Position numbers and translations under genes: made by a program. A stretch of DNA of 35,347 nucleotides from assembly GCF_027922425.1 (NCBI RefSeq), contig NZ_BSFQ01000058.1, positions 1 to 35,347 of the forward strand, in the 5' to 3' direction. The notes below the pieces were generated by a model. It saw nothing but the letters and a program-made list of their open reading frames with translations, was not told the DNA's origin and made no database searches. Shown one piece after another: positions 13,462-20,562 of the stretch. How positions within the stretch are numbered: the first letter of the stretch is position 1; each line of letters begins with the position of its first letter. The stretch comes from Pseudonocardia halophobica (GTDB lineage Bacteria; Actinomycetota; Actinomycetes; Mycobacteriales; Pseudonocardiaceae).

Positions 13462-14895
13462 CTATTCACCGGCTGCACGGCGGTATGCCCCTACGGGTCC
13501 GCGCAGGCCCGCGTCGGTGTCGAGCGGCAGGTCCTCGTCGTCCTCGTCGACGTCGACCAGTTCCGTTCCCGCAGGGAGCGGGGGCGGCGGGGCCGGCTGG
13601 AGGCGTGGCAGGGCGGGCTCGAACCCGGCGTCGGCGGAGTCCTCGCCGTCGACCGTGCGGCGCTTGGCGGGGAGCACCCCGACGGGCTCGCCGGTGCCGC
13701 GGACCCGGTCCGGCTCGCCGTCGTCGGCGGTCCAGTCCTCGTCCTCCTCGGCGTCGTGCTCGGCGTCGGGCCCGCCGTCGGACTCGTCGTCGTACCCGGA
13801 GTCCTCGTCGCGCTCGTCCTCGTGGACCTCCCGCGGGGCGCCGGCGACCTCGCGGCCGCGGCGGGCCCGGTCGTCGAGGGCCGGGTCGTCGAGGGCCGGG
13901 TCGTCGGCGGCGGACGCACGGCGGGTGCCGGCCATCCGGGCCGCCCGGCGAGCGCGGATCGCCTCCTCCATGCGCACCTGGCGGCGCAGGTAGACCAGGT
14001 AGCCGACGAGCGTGAGGTCGACCAGGCCGTGCACCCACCAGATGGCGGGCAGCACCAGCAGGGCGACGCCCGCCGTGACCACGGCCAGGACCAGCAGCCC
14101 GATCACGACGCGCTGGCGGAAGGCGTAGCGGGCGCGCGCGGCCAGGGCGGCGGCCTCGGGGTCGAACCCGCCGCGGCCGGGACGGAAGGCGGCCGGCGGG
14201 TGCTCCCAGCGCCGCTCCTCGGCCTCCGCGTGATCGCGGGGCTCGTGACGGGCCGGGGCGGCACCTTCGCCGTCGCGGTGCCGGTCCTCCTCGTCCCAGC
14301 CGTAGTAGCCCGCGGCGGCGTAGCCCTCCTCCGGGTCGGCGGCGGTCGAGCCGTCGAGGTCACGCTCGTCGTCGGCGTCGTACTCGGAGGCCTCGTCCTC
14401 GGAGGCCTCGTACTCGGAGGCCTCGTACTCGGAGGCCTCGTCCTCGGCGGCCTCGTACTCGGCGGCCTCGTACTCGGCGGCCTCGTCCTCGCGGACGTCG
14501 TCCTCGTCGGCCGCGTACCCGTCGAGGTCGTCCTGGTCGCGGTCGTCCTGGCCGTGGCCGTCGCGGACGTCCTGGTCGTCCCGGTCGTCGGCCGCGTTTC
14601 GCTCCTCCTGGTCCGCCGGCCCCTCCCGCTCCTCGCGGGCGGCCTCCCGGGCGGCGGGCACACGGGTCTCCGGGCCGGGTCCGGTGCTCGTCGCGAGAGT
14701 GCCGGCGGCCCGCTCGTCGTCCGTGTCCATCCCGTACACCTCCAGGGTCCGGTGCCGCACGGGCCGCGCGAGCACCCGGCCGGAGAGCGCGGCCGGACTG
14801 GGCCGCACGACCTCCTGCTGACGCCGCGCGACCGCCGGGACGAGGATGAGCAGCCAGATCATCACGAGACCCGCGAAGATCAGCGAGCTGGGCAC
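13462..14895 (-). CDS. glpR: GlpR/SepX-like cell-division membrane protein
   Basis: The 477-residue protein has one N-terminal membrane helix (residues about 5-22, SLIFAGLVMIWLLILVPAVA), a long acidic low-complexity region (about 85-210) with EYEAS repeats, a helix pair at about 263-303, the basic stretch RRQVRMEEAIRARRAARM, and an acidic tail. This layout, together with its place downstream of glp and rimJ, matches the corynebacterial Glp receptor and the Streptomyces SepX family, which help organise FtsZ at division sites. In M. tuberculosis the equivalent locus is Rv0996. GTG 14895 follows GGGGAGGAA. Function is inferred from layout and synteny. Confidence 0.8.
   Translation of the reverse strand: MPSSLIFAGLVMIWLLILVPAVARRQQEVVRPSPAALSGRVLARPVRHRTLEVYGMDTDDERAAGTLATSTGPGPETRVPAAREAAREEREGPADQEERNAADDRDDQDVRDGHGQDDRDQDDLDGYAADEDDVREDEAAEYEAAEYEAAEDEASEYEASEYEASEDEASEYDADDERDLDGSTAADPEEGYAAAGYYGWDEEDRHRDGEGAAPARHEPRDHAEAEERRWEHPPAAFRPGRGGFDPEAAALAARARYAFRQRVVIGLLVLAVVTAGVALLVLPAIWWVHGLVDLTLVGYLVYLRRQVRMEEAIRARRAARMAGTRRASAADDPALDDPALDDRARRGREVAGAPREVHEDERDEDSGYDDESDGGPDAEHDAEEDEDWTADDGEPDRVRGTGEPVGVLPAKRRTVDGEDSADAGFEPALPRLQPAPPPPLPAGTELVDVDEDDEDLPLDTDAGLRGPVGAYRRAAGE
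14375..14490 (-). repeat. 15-bp tandem repeat coding for EYEAS-type acidic repeats
   Basis: Units of GGCCTCGTACTCGGA, varying at two positions, recur about eight times. On the coding strand they give (E/Y)-E-A-(S/A)-E pentapeptides in the acidic part of the GlpR-like protein. The region is likely to vary in length between strains. Confidence 0.8.
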
Positions 14896-15134
14896 GGCTG
14901 CTTCCTCCCCCCGATCGGCGCAGTCGAGACGCGTCCCCTCCGGCGGCCGGAGCCAAGATCACGCCCGGACACACCACGGTAGTGAGCCCGAACGTGGGAT
15001 CCGGCGAACGACGCGCCGTCATCACACACGGGATCACTGATTCCCCCGGGACGGTTGTGACGGATGGTGCACCAGTGAGCACTGCCCGCGACGACGCACC
15101 GTTCCGGGCGCCCGGCGCCACCCGTCGGGGGAGA

Positions 15135-15797
15135 TCAGGCCCGCGAGGCCCGCCCCTCCGCGACCAGCCGCGCCGCCAGACCACCCGGCGGCAGCTCCTC
15201 GACGGTCTGCGCGAAGCAGAGATGGTCGCGCCAGGCCCCGTCGACGTCGAGGTAGCGGCGGAAGAGCCCCTCCTCGCGGAAGCCGAGCTTGGTGAGCACC
15301 CGCAGGCTCGGCCCGTTCTCCGGGCGCACGGTCGCCTCGAGGCGGTGCAGCCCCACGGGCCCGAAGCAGTGGTCGACGGCGAGCGCCACGGCCGCCGTCG
15401 TGACGCCCTTGTTCGTGACCCGCGCGTCGCACCAGTAGCCGACGTAGGCCGAGAGCAGCGGCTCCCGCACCACGTTGCCGATCATCACCTGGCCGACGAG
15501 CCGCCCGTCCAGGGTGATCGCGAACGGCAGCGCGGCCCCGCGCCGGGCGGCCGAGCGCAGCAGCCACCAGCGGCCCGGCCACTCCCCCGCCGAGTTCCGC
15601 CGCGCCCAGCCGCCCGGGGTGGACGGCTCCCACTGGACGAGGTGCTGCTGGTCGCGGATCCGGATCTCCGACCAGGCCGCGCCGTCCGAGAGCTTGACCG
15701 GGCGGAGCTCGACCCGCCCGCCGGAGACCGTCAGCGGACCGAGCCGCGCCGGCCAGCCGGGGTGACGCCCGGCGTACTCGGGCAGCGTGTGGGCCAC
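15135..15797 (-). CDS. rimJ: RimJ/RimL-like GNAT N-acetyltransferase
   Basis: The 220-residue protein has the GNAT fold in the RimJ/RimL form: VELRPVKLSDGAAWSEIRI near the start, VGQVMIGNVVRE, SAYVGYWCDARVTNKGVTTA (acetyl-CoA loop), HRLEATVRPENGPSLRVLTK and GFREEGLFRRYLDVDGAWRD. Family members acetylate N-termini of ribosomal and other proteins. The gene starts 4 nt after the glp stop and belongs to the galU-glp-rimJ cluster, as in M. tuberculosis Rv0993-Rv0995. The specific substrate is unknown; the symbol follows that synteny. Confidence 0.88.
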   Translation of the reverse strand: MAHTLPEYAGRHPGWPARLGPLTVSGGRVELRPVKLSDGAAWSEIRIRDQQHLVQWEPSTPGGWARRNSAGEWPGRWWLLRSAARRGAALPFAITLDGRLVGQVMIGNVVREPLLSAYVGYWCDARVTNKGVTTAAVALAVDHCFGPVGLHRLEATVRPENGPSLRVLTKLGFREEGLFRRYLDVDGAWRDHLCFAQTVEELPPGGLAARLVAEGRASRA

Positions 15798-15801
15798 CGG
15801 G

Positions 15802-17031
15802 CTACCGGCGCGCGGAGAGCAGGCTGACGTCGACGCGCTCGTCGACGGTGACGTCCGTGGTCTCCTCGGGCACCGTGATCAGCGCGTTGGCCTCGGCGAG
15901 CGTGGCCAGCAGGTGCGTGCCGCCGGTGGCGAGGGGCTGCACGAGGTAGTCCCCCGATGCGACCTCGCGGAGCAGCCGCCCGCGCAGGTAGGAGCGCCGC
16001 CCGGGTGGCGACGACACCGGCGAGGTCAGCCGCGCGGACACCAGCCGGCGGTACGGGTCCCGCATACCGAGCCCGAGCCGGATCAGCGGCCGGACGAACA
16101 CCTCGAACAGCACGAGTGCGGTGGCCGGGCTCGACGGGAACAGGAAGGTGGGCACGGCGTCCCGGCCGAGCCGGCCGAACCCCTGCGACGAGCCCGGCGC
16201 CATCGCGACCCGGGTCGTGTCGATCTCGCCCAGCCCGGTGAACGCGGCCTTGGCCTCGGCGCCGGCGTTGCCACCCGCGCCGCCGCACACCACCACGACC
16301 TCGCTGAACGGCAGCAGGTCCTCCACCGCCGACCGCAGCTCGCGCGCGTCGCAGCGGACCAGCCGCGGCGGACGCGGGATCTCGGCGCCGGCCTCGCGGG
16401 CGGCGGCCGCGAGGGCGTAGGAACTGACGTCGGGCACGTGGCCGGCCGAGGCCGGCCGCGAGACGTCGACCAGCTCGTCGCCCATCGAGACCACGGACAC
16501 CCGCGGGCGCGGGTGGACCAGCACCTTGTCCCGGCCGGCGGCGGCGAGCAGCGCGACCTGGGCCGCGCGGATCACGTCGTCCCGGCGGACGGCGACGTCG
16601 CCCGGCTGAATGTCCTCGCCGACCCGGCGCACGTACGCCGCCGAGGGCACACCCCTGGTGACCTGCAGGCGCGCGGAGCCCCCGTCCGTGTGCGCGACCG
16701 GCAGGACGGCGTCGGCCAGCGTGGGCAGCGGCGCGCCCGCACTGACCCGGACGGCCTGCCCGGGCTGCAGCCGCAGCGGCTGACGCGAGCCGGCCGGGAT
16801 CTCCCCGACCACGGGGAGCCCGACGGGCTCGGCCTCGCTGCCGCCCACGACGTCGACGCTGCGCACGGCGTAGCCGTCGATCGCGGCCTGGTCGAAGCCG
16901 GGCAGGGCGCGCGAGGTGACGACCTCCTCGGCACTGCGCAGACCCTGGGCGTCGGAGATCGCCACGCGTACGGGCGCAGGCCGGACCGCGATCTCCAGAA
17001 CGCGTTTGAGCTGCTCGTCGACACTCCGCAC
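15802..17031 (-). CDS. glp: Gephyrin-like MoeA homologue (Glp type), probably not a molybdotransferase
   Basis: The 409-residue protein has the complete MoeA layout: domain I/II with FDQAAIDGYAVRS (46-58) and GAPLPTLADAVLP, the MPT-binding domain III (about 175-320) and a C-terminal beta domain. However, key domain III motifs are altered: the expected TSGGVSVG is VCGGAGGNAG (248-257), PGKPQGFG is PGSSQGFG (279-286), and LPGNPVS is FPSSPAT (298-304). In Corynebacterium such a MoeA relative, Glp, binds FtsZ and pairs with the membrane protein GlpR. A GlpR-like gene is two genes downstream. GTG 17031 lies 4 nt after the galU stop. A residual molybdenum cofactor role cannot be excluded. Confidence 0.85.
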   Translation of the reverse strand: MRSVDEQLKRVLEIAVRPAPVRVAISDAQGLRSAEEVVTSRALPGFDQAAIDGYAVRSVDVVGGSEAEPVGLPVVGEIPAGSRQPLRLQPGQAVRVSAGAPLPTLADAVLPVAHTDGGSARLQVTRGVPSAAYVRRVGEDIQPGDVAVRRDDVIRAAQVALLAAAGRDKVLVHPRPRVSVVSMGDELVDVSRPASAGHVPDVSSYALAAAAREAGAEIPRPPRLVRCDARELRSAVEDLLPFSEVVVVCGGAGGNAGAEAKAAFTGLGEIDTTRVAMAPGSSQGFGRLGRDAVPTFLFPSSPATALVLFEVFVRPLIRLGLGMRDPYRRLVSARLTSPVSSPPGRRSYLRGRLLREVASGDYLVQPLATGGTHLLATLAEANALITVPEETTDVTVDERVDVSLLSARR

Positions 17032-17035
17032 GGCG

Positions 17036-17923
17036 TCAGTTTTCCAGGCGCTCCTGCAGCCAGGTGCGCAAGGACGCGCCGTAGTCCGGGTGCTGGAGGG
17101 CGAAGTCGACGAACGCACGGACGTAGCCGCCCGGGTTGCCGAGGTCGTGCCGCCCGCCCCGGTGGACCACGATGTGGACCGGGTGGCCCTCGTCGATGAG
17201 GAGCTGCACCGCGTCCGTGAGCTGGAGCTCGCCACCCGCGCCGGGCTCGATCCGGCGGAGCGCGTCGAAGATCGCCCGGTCCAGCACGTACCGGCCGGCG
17301 GCGGCGAAGGTCGAGGGCGCCTCCTCGGCGGAGGGCTTCTCCACCATGCCGTGCACCTGCTTGACGTCCGGGTCGCCGGTGTCGCTGACGTCGAACACCC
17401 CGTAGGGCGAGATCTCCTCCTTCGGGATGTCGAAGGCGCACAGGACGCTGCCGCCCTTCTCGGCGCGCACCTCGATCATCCGGTTGAGGACGCCGGTGGG
17501 CAGCACGATGTCGTCCGGCAGCAGGACCGCGATCGCCTGCTCGTCCTCCGCCAGGGCCTGCTCGGCCTGGGCCACCGCGTGCCCGAGCCCCTTGGGCTCG
17601 TACTGGTAGACGGTCTTGACCTCGATCAGGCCCGGCGCGCGCTGCACCTTCTCCAGCAGCGCCTCCTTGCCGCGGGCCTCGAGGGTCTTCTCCAAGTCGG
17701 GCGCGGCCTCGAAGTACCCGGCGACGGACTCCTTGCCCGGCGAGGTGACGATCAGCAGCTGCTGCGCCCCCGCCTCGGCGGCCTCGGCGGCGATCAGCTC
17801 GACGCCCGGGGTGTCGACGACCGGCAGCAGTTCCTTCGGCACGGCCTTGGTCGTCGGGAGGAAACGCGTGCCCAGACCGGCGGCGGGGACGACGGCCGAG
17901 CGCAGGACGGAGGGCTGGCTCAT
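17036..17923 (-). CDS. galU: UTP-glucose-1-phosphate uridylyltransferase
   Basis: The 295-residue enzyme makes UDP-glucose for polysaccharides, glycolipids and trehalose. It shows the nucleotidyltransferase signature VVPAAGLGTRFLPTTKAVPKE near the N-terminus, then YQYEPKGLGHAVAQAE, AVLLPDDIV and MVEKPSAEEAPSTFAAAGRY. It begins at ATG 17923, with TAGGCT ending 6 nt upstream (leaderless). It is the first gene of galU-glp-rimJ-(glpR) and is divergent from the 5-FTHF cyclo-ligase gene with a 34-bp gap. Confidence 0.97.
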   Translation of the reverse strand: MSQPSVLRSAVVPAAGLGTRFLPTTKAVPKELLPVVDTPGVELIAAEAAEAGAQQLLIVTSPGKESVAGYFEAAPDLEKTLEARGKEALLEKVQRAPGLIEVKTVYQYEPKGLGHAVAQAEQALAEDEQAIAVLLPDDIVLPTGVLNRMIEVRAEKGGSVLCAFDIPKEEISPYGVFDVSDTGDPDVKQVHGMVEKPSAEEAPSTFAAAGRYVLDRAIFDALRRIEPGAGGELQLTDAVQLLIDEGHPVHIVVHRGGRHDLGNPGGYVRAFVDFALQHPDYGASLRTWLQERLEN

Positions 17924-17929
17924 CCCGCG

Positions 17930-17951
17930 AGCCTATCGGCGCGGTTAGCGT
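17930..17951. promoter_or_regulatory. Divergent leaderless promoters of galU and the cyclo-ligase gene
   Basis: TAGGCT on the minus strand (17935-17930) ends 6 nt before the galU ATG; TAGCGT on the plus strand (17946-17951) ends 6 nt before GTG 17958. The two hexamers are 10 bp apart in a 34-bp gap. Confidence 0.6.
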
Positions 17952-17957
17952 GGACGG

Positions 17958-18644
17958 GTGCTGGAGCGTGAAACGGGCCACGAACCGGGGGCGCACGCGG
18001 CCGGGACCCCGGTCCGGGCGACCCCGGGTGACGGCGTTTCGGCGCCCGACGTCGCCCGGCGGAAGGACACCCTGCGCACCCGACTGCTGCAGGCCCGGCG
18101 CGCGCTCACGCCGGAGCAGCGCGCCGCCGCGGCGGAGGATCTCCGCGGCCACGTGCTGGAGCTGGCGCAGGAGCTGCGCGACGGCCCGGTGTGCGCGTAC
18201 CTGCCGATCGGCGCCGAACCCGGCTCGGTCGCGCTGCTCGACGGGCTGCGCGCGGCCGGCCGCTCGGTGCTGCTGCCGGTGGTCCCGCCCCGGCCCGGGC
18301 CGCTGGACTGGGCCGCGTACACCGGCCCGGACTCCCTCGGCCCCGGCCCGCTCGGGCTGCGCGAACCCACCACGCCGCGGCTCGGCCCGGCCGCCCTGCG
18401 CACGGCGGTGCTGGTCCTGGTACCCGCGCTGGCCGCGGACCGGGCAGGGCGACGGCTGGGCCGGGGCGGCGGCTACTACGACCGCACCCTCGGCGCCGTG
18501 CCCGCGGGTGTGCCGGTGGTGGCGCTCCTGCACGACGGCGAGCTGCTCGACGAGGTGCCGGCCGACCCGCACGACCGCCCGGTCACGGGTGTGGTGCTGC
18601 CGACTCCCGGGACCGTCGCGACGGGGAACAACGGACGGGGCTGA
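17958..18644 (+). CDS. 5-formyltetrahydrofolate cyclo-ligase
   Basis: The 228-residue product converts 5-formyl-THF to 5,10-methenyl-THF with ATP. Family marks are RRKDTLRTRLLQARRALTPE, VCAYLPIGAEPGSV, VLVPALAADRAGRRLGRGGG and YYDRTLG (the nucleotide-binding loop). It starts at GTG 17958, set by a leaderless-type hexamer, and carries a 30-residue N-terminal extension. It is divergent from galU, the same arrangement as Rv0992c/Rv0993, and is followed by the CIRCE-controlled ruc gene. Confidence 0.93.
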   Translation: MLERETGHEPGAHAAGTPVRATPGDGVSAPDVARRKDTLRTRLLQARRALTPEQRAAAAEDLRGHVLELAQELRDGPVCAYLPIGAEPGSVALLDGLRAAGRSVLLPVVPPRPGPLDWAAYTGPDSLGPGPLGLREPTTPRLGPAALRTAVLVLVPALAADRAGRRLGRGGGYYDRTLGAVPAGVPVVALLHDGELLDEVPADPHDRPVTGVVLPTPGTVATGNNGRG

Positions 18645-18649
18645 CGGGT

Positions 18650-18655
18650 TATGCT
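18650..18655 (+). promoter_or_regulatory. Probable -10 element of ruc
   Basis: TATGCT lies directly at the left edge of the CIRCE palindrome and 40 nt before the ruc start codon. A transcript from it would begin inside CIRCE, so HrcA binding would block initiation. Confidence 0.45.
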
Positions 18656-18680
18656 GGCACTCGCTCATACAGAGTGCCAG
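18654..18680 (+). promoter_or_regulatory. CIRCE element (HrcA operator)
   Basis: CTGGCACTC (18654-18662) and GAGTGCCAG (18672-18680) are a perfect 9-bp inverted repeat with a 9-nt spacer, the exact geometry of CIRCE (consensus TTAGCACTC-N9-GAGTGCTAA; the GCACTC/GAGTGC core is fully kept). It lies 15 bp upstream of the FmdB/Ruc start and overlaps a TATGCT hexamer, so HrcA should repress this gene and heat shock release it. Confidence 0.9.
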
Positions 18681-18695
18681 TTTCCGGAGGATCAC

Positions 18696-19019
18696 GTGCC
18701 GACCTACCAGTACGCCTGTACCGCTTGCGACCACCGGTTCGAGGCCGTGCAGTCCTTCTCGGACGACGCGCTGACCGAGTGCCCGGCCTGCGGCGGCAAG
18801 CTGCGCAAGGTCTTCTCCTCGGTCGGGATCGTGTTCAAGGGCAGCGGCTTCTACCGGACCGACAGCCGGTCCGGCGCGAGCAGCGTGAGCTCCTCGAGCT
18901 CCTCGGACGGCGCGAGCTCCTCCTCGGAGTCCTCGTCCGCGAAGTCGGACTCCGGGTCGGGCTCGAAGTCCGACTCCAGCACATCCTCCACCAGCGCCCC
19001 CGCCGCGGCCGCTTCCTGA
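18696..19019 (+). CDS. ruc: Ruc-like redox-regulated chaperone (FmdB zinc-ribbon family)
   Basis: The 107-residue protein begins with an FmdB-type zinc ribbon: MPTYQYAC, with C8/C11 (CTAC) and C29/C32 (CPAC) as ligands, then LRKVFSSVGIVFKGSGFYRTD. The last 50 residues are a Ser/Asp-rich disordered tail. This matches M. tuberculosis Rv0991c (Ruc), a zinc protein that becomes an active chaperone on oxidation and works with DnaK. GTG 18696 follows GGAGG by 5 nt. The CIRCE palindrome just upstream agrees with heat-shock control of Rv0991c by HrcA. Neighbouring genes are also in the mycobacterial order. Confidence 0.88.
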   Translation: MPTYQYACTACDHRFEAVQSFSDDALTECPACGGKLRKVFSSVGIVFKGSGFYRTDSRSGASSVSSSSSSDGASSSSESSSAKSDSGSGSKSDSSTSSTSAPAAAAS

Positions 19020-19026
19020 GCCCTCC

Positions 19027-19054
19027 GGGGCGGGAGTTGTCCACATCCCGCCCC
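19027..19054 (+). terminator. Probable terminator after ruc
   Basis: GGGGCGGGA (19027-19035) and TCCCGCCCC (19046-19054) form a perfect 9-bp stem with a 10-nt loop, 7 nt after the ruc stop. No T-run follows. It separates ruc from the SAF-domain gene, which has its own promoter. Confidence 0.65.
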
Positions 19055-19103
19055 GTCCATCCACAGGCCTGCGATCGGGCCGGGGACCACCGCGTTCCCG
19101 GCC

Positions 19104-19109
19104 TAGCGT
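19104..19109 (+). promoter_or_regulatory. Leaderless -10 element of the SAF-domain gene
   Basis: TAGCGT ends 7 nt before ATG 19117, with no Shine-Dalgarno-like sequence in between. Confidence 0.6.
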
Positions 19110-19116
19110 CGCGGGC

Positions 19117-19803
19117 ATGGCAGAGCGACGCACCCGTCCGGGGCCGAGCGGCAGCGCGGGCAGAACCACCGACCCGGTCGAGGCCGTGGCGGCCCTCCTC
19201 GGCAGGGCGAGCTGGCGCCGGGCGGTCCTGGTCCGCCGGTGCCTCGCGGGTGTGCTCGTGGTCGTCGCCGCCGTGCTCGCCCTGTCCCCCGGCGGCGCCA
19301 GCACGACCGAGGTCGTCGTGGCCGCCCGGGACCTGGCGCCGGGCAGCGTCGTCACCCCGGCGGACCTGACCCTCGCGACCTGGCCCGCCGAGCTCGTGCC
19401 CGCCGGCGCCGTCGGCGTCGCCGCGGCCGAGGGTCGCGTCCTGGCCGGCGCCCTGCGCGCCGGCGAGCCCCTCACCGATCTCCGCCTGGCCGGCGCCGCC
19501 CTGGCCGCGGCCGCCACCGGCATGCCCGACGCCGCCGCAGTGCCGGTCCGTCTGGCCGACCCGGACGTTGCGGCATTGCTCACACCCGGTGTCCGGGTGG
19601 ATGTCGTCGCAGCGGCAGCCGAGGGCGGCGAACCGACCGTGCTGGCCGACTCGGCGGTGGTCCTGACCGTGCTGGAGCCCGGCGGCACGCCCACCGGGAG
19701 CAGCGCACGCGGCCGATCGGCCCTGGTCGCCCTGCCGCGGGAGCTCGCGACGCGCGTGGCGGCCGCTTCGCTCTCCGATCAGGTCGCCGTTACCCTCCGC
19801 TGA
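19117..19803 (+). CDS. SAF-domain (CpaB/RcpC-like) membrane-anchored protein
   Basis: The 228-residue protein has a cytoplasmic N-terminus, one membrane helix (residues about 42-58, LAGVLVVVAAVLALSPGG), then an extracytoplasmic SAF domain (VVVAARDLAPGSVVTPADLTLATWP, GRVLAGALRAGEPLTDLRL) and a C-terminal RcpC-like part (VPVRLADPDVAALLTPGVRVDVV). CpaB proteins take part in Flp/tad pilus assembly, but no other pilus gene is nearby, so the role here is unknown. It is followed by mscL on the same strand 46 bp downstream. Confidence 0.82.
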   Translation: MAERRTRPGPSGSAGRTTDPVEAVAALLGRASWRRAVLVRRCLAGVLVVVAAVLALSPGGASTTEVVVAARDLAPGSVVTPADLTLATWPAELVPAGAVGVAAAEGRVLAGALRAGEPLTDLRLAGAALAAAATGMPDAAAVPVRLADPDVAALLTPGVRVDVVAAAAEGGEPTVLADSAVVLTVLEPGGTPTGSSARGRSALVALPRELATRVAAASLSDQVAVTLR

Positions 19804-19849
19804 CCATAGTGATCACGTCAGCAGACCCGTCGGTCACCGGAGGGGAACC

Positions 19850-20269
19850 GTGCTCAAGGGCTTCAAGGACTTCATCCTGCGCGGCAACGTCGTGGACCTC
19901 GCGGTCGCGGTCGTCATCGGCGCCGCGTTCACCGCGATCGTCACGGCGTTCACGGGCAGCATCATCCAGCCGCTGCTCAATGCCATCACGCCGCCGGACG
20001 TCCCGGCGCTCGGCATCCAGCTGCAGGCCGACAAGCCCAGCACCCTGATCAACTTCTCCGAGGTCATCGCGGCGGCGATCAACTTCCTCATCGTCGCGGG
20101 GATCGTCTACTTCGTCTTCGTGCTGCCGATCCAGACGATCAAGAACCGCCGCAAGCGGGGCGAGGAGCCGGGTCCCGCGGAGCCGACGGACATCGAGCTG
20201 CTCGCCGAGATCCGGGACCTGCTCAAGACCCAGGCCAACTCCACCAGCAACGGCCGCCACCAGGCCTGA
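19850..20269 (+). CDS. mscL: Large-conductance mechanosensitive channel
   Basis: The 139-residue channel opens on membrane tension to release solutes under hypo-osmotic shock. It has the standard N-terminus (MLKGFKDFILRGNVVDLAVA), TM1 with the pore-lining VVIGAAFTAIVTAF, a periplasmic loop, TM2 (INFLIVAGIVYFVFVLPIQT) and a charged C-terminal helix (ELLAEIRDLL). GTG 19850 follows GGAGGGG. In M. tuberculosis mscL also neighbours moaB2-pepD-mprBA. Confidence 0.97.
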   Translation: MLKGFKDFILRGNVVDLAVAVVIGAAFTAIVTAFTGSIIQPLLNAITPPDVPALGIQLQADKPSTLINFSEVIAAAINFLIVAGIVYFVFVLPIQTIKNRRKRGEEPGPAEPTDIELLAEIRDLLKTQANSTSNGRHQA

Positions 20270-20296
20270 TCAGGCCCTCGCGGTCCCACGGACCGG

Positions 20297-20491
20297 CTAT
20301 CCGTCCTGGTCGTGGTGGGGCGGACGGTTCGCCCGGTACCACTCCTCGTCCTTCTCACGCTCCCGGTCGGCCGGGCGCGGATCGTCGAGCTCGTCCCGCG
20401 TCACGTCGGGCATCGTGTCGCCGAAGACCTCCGCGAGCCGGCGACGGACCAGATCCGGCAGTTCCGCCATTCCCCCATGTTGCCAGGCCAC
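20297..20491 (-). CDS. Small conserved acidic protein (hypothetical)
   Basis: The frame gives 64 residues from GTG 20491, which has GGAG 5 nt upstream, or 57 from ATG 20470. The sequence (MAELPDLVRRRLAEVFGDTM then PDVTRDELDD and EWYRANRPPHHDQ) is soluble, charged and has no cysteines. The tail WYRANRPPHHD looks conserved-like, and codon-position GC agrees with real coding. I recognise no function. It sits alone between two plus-strand genes. Confidence 0.6.
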   Translation of the reverse strand: MAWQHGGMAELPDLVRRRLAEVFGDTMPDVTRDELDDPRPADREREKDEEWYRANRPPHHDQDG

Positions 20492-20562
20492 ATCGGCTCC
20501 GGTTCGGTGCCACGATGGTCGTGGACGCCGGGTGACCGGGTGGCGAACAGTGGGGGAGACCC

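Noticed and set aside
16572..19694. A 1040-residue minus-strand frame
   Set aside because: It runs antisense to the SAF, ruc and cyclo-ligase genes and out of frame through galU and glp; the translation is Arg/Ala/Gly-rich shadow sequence.
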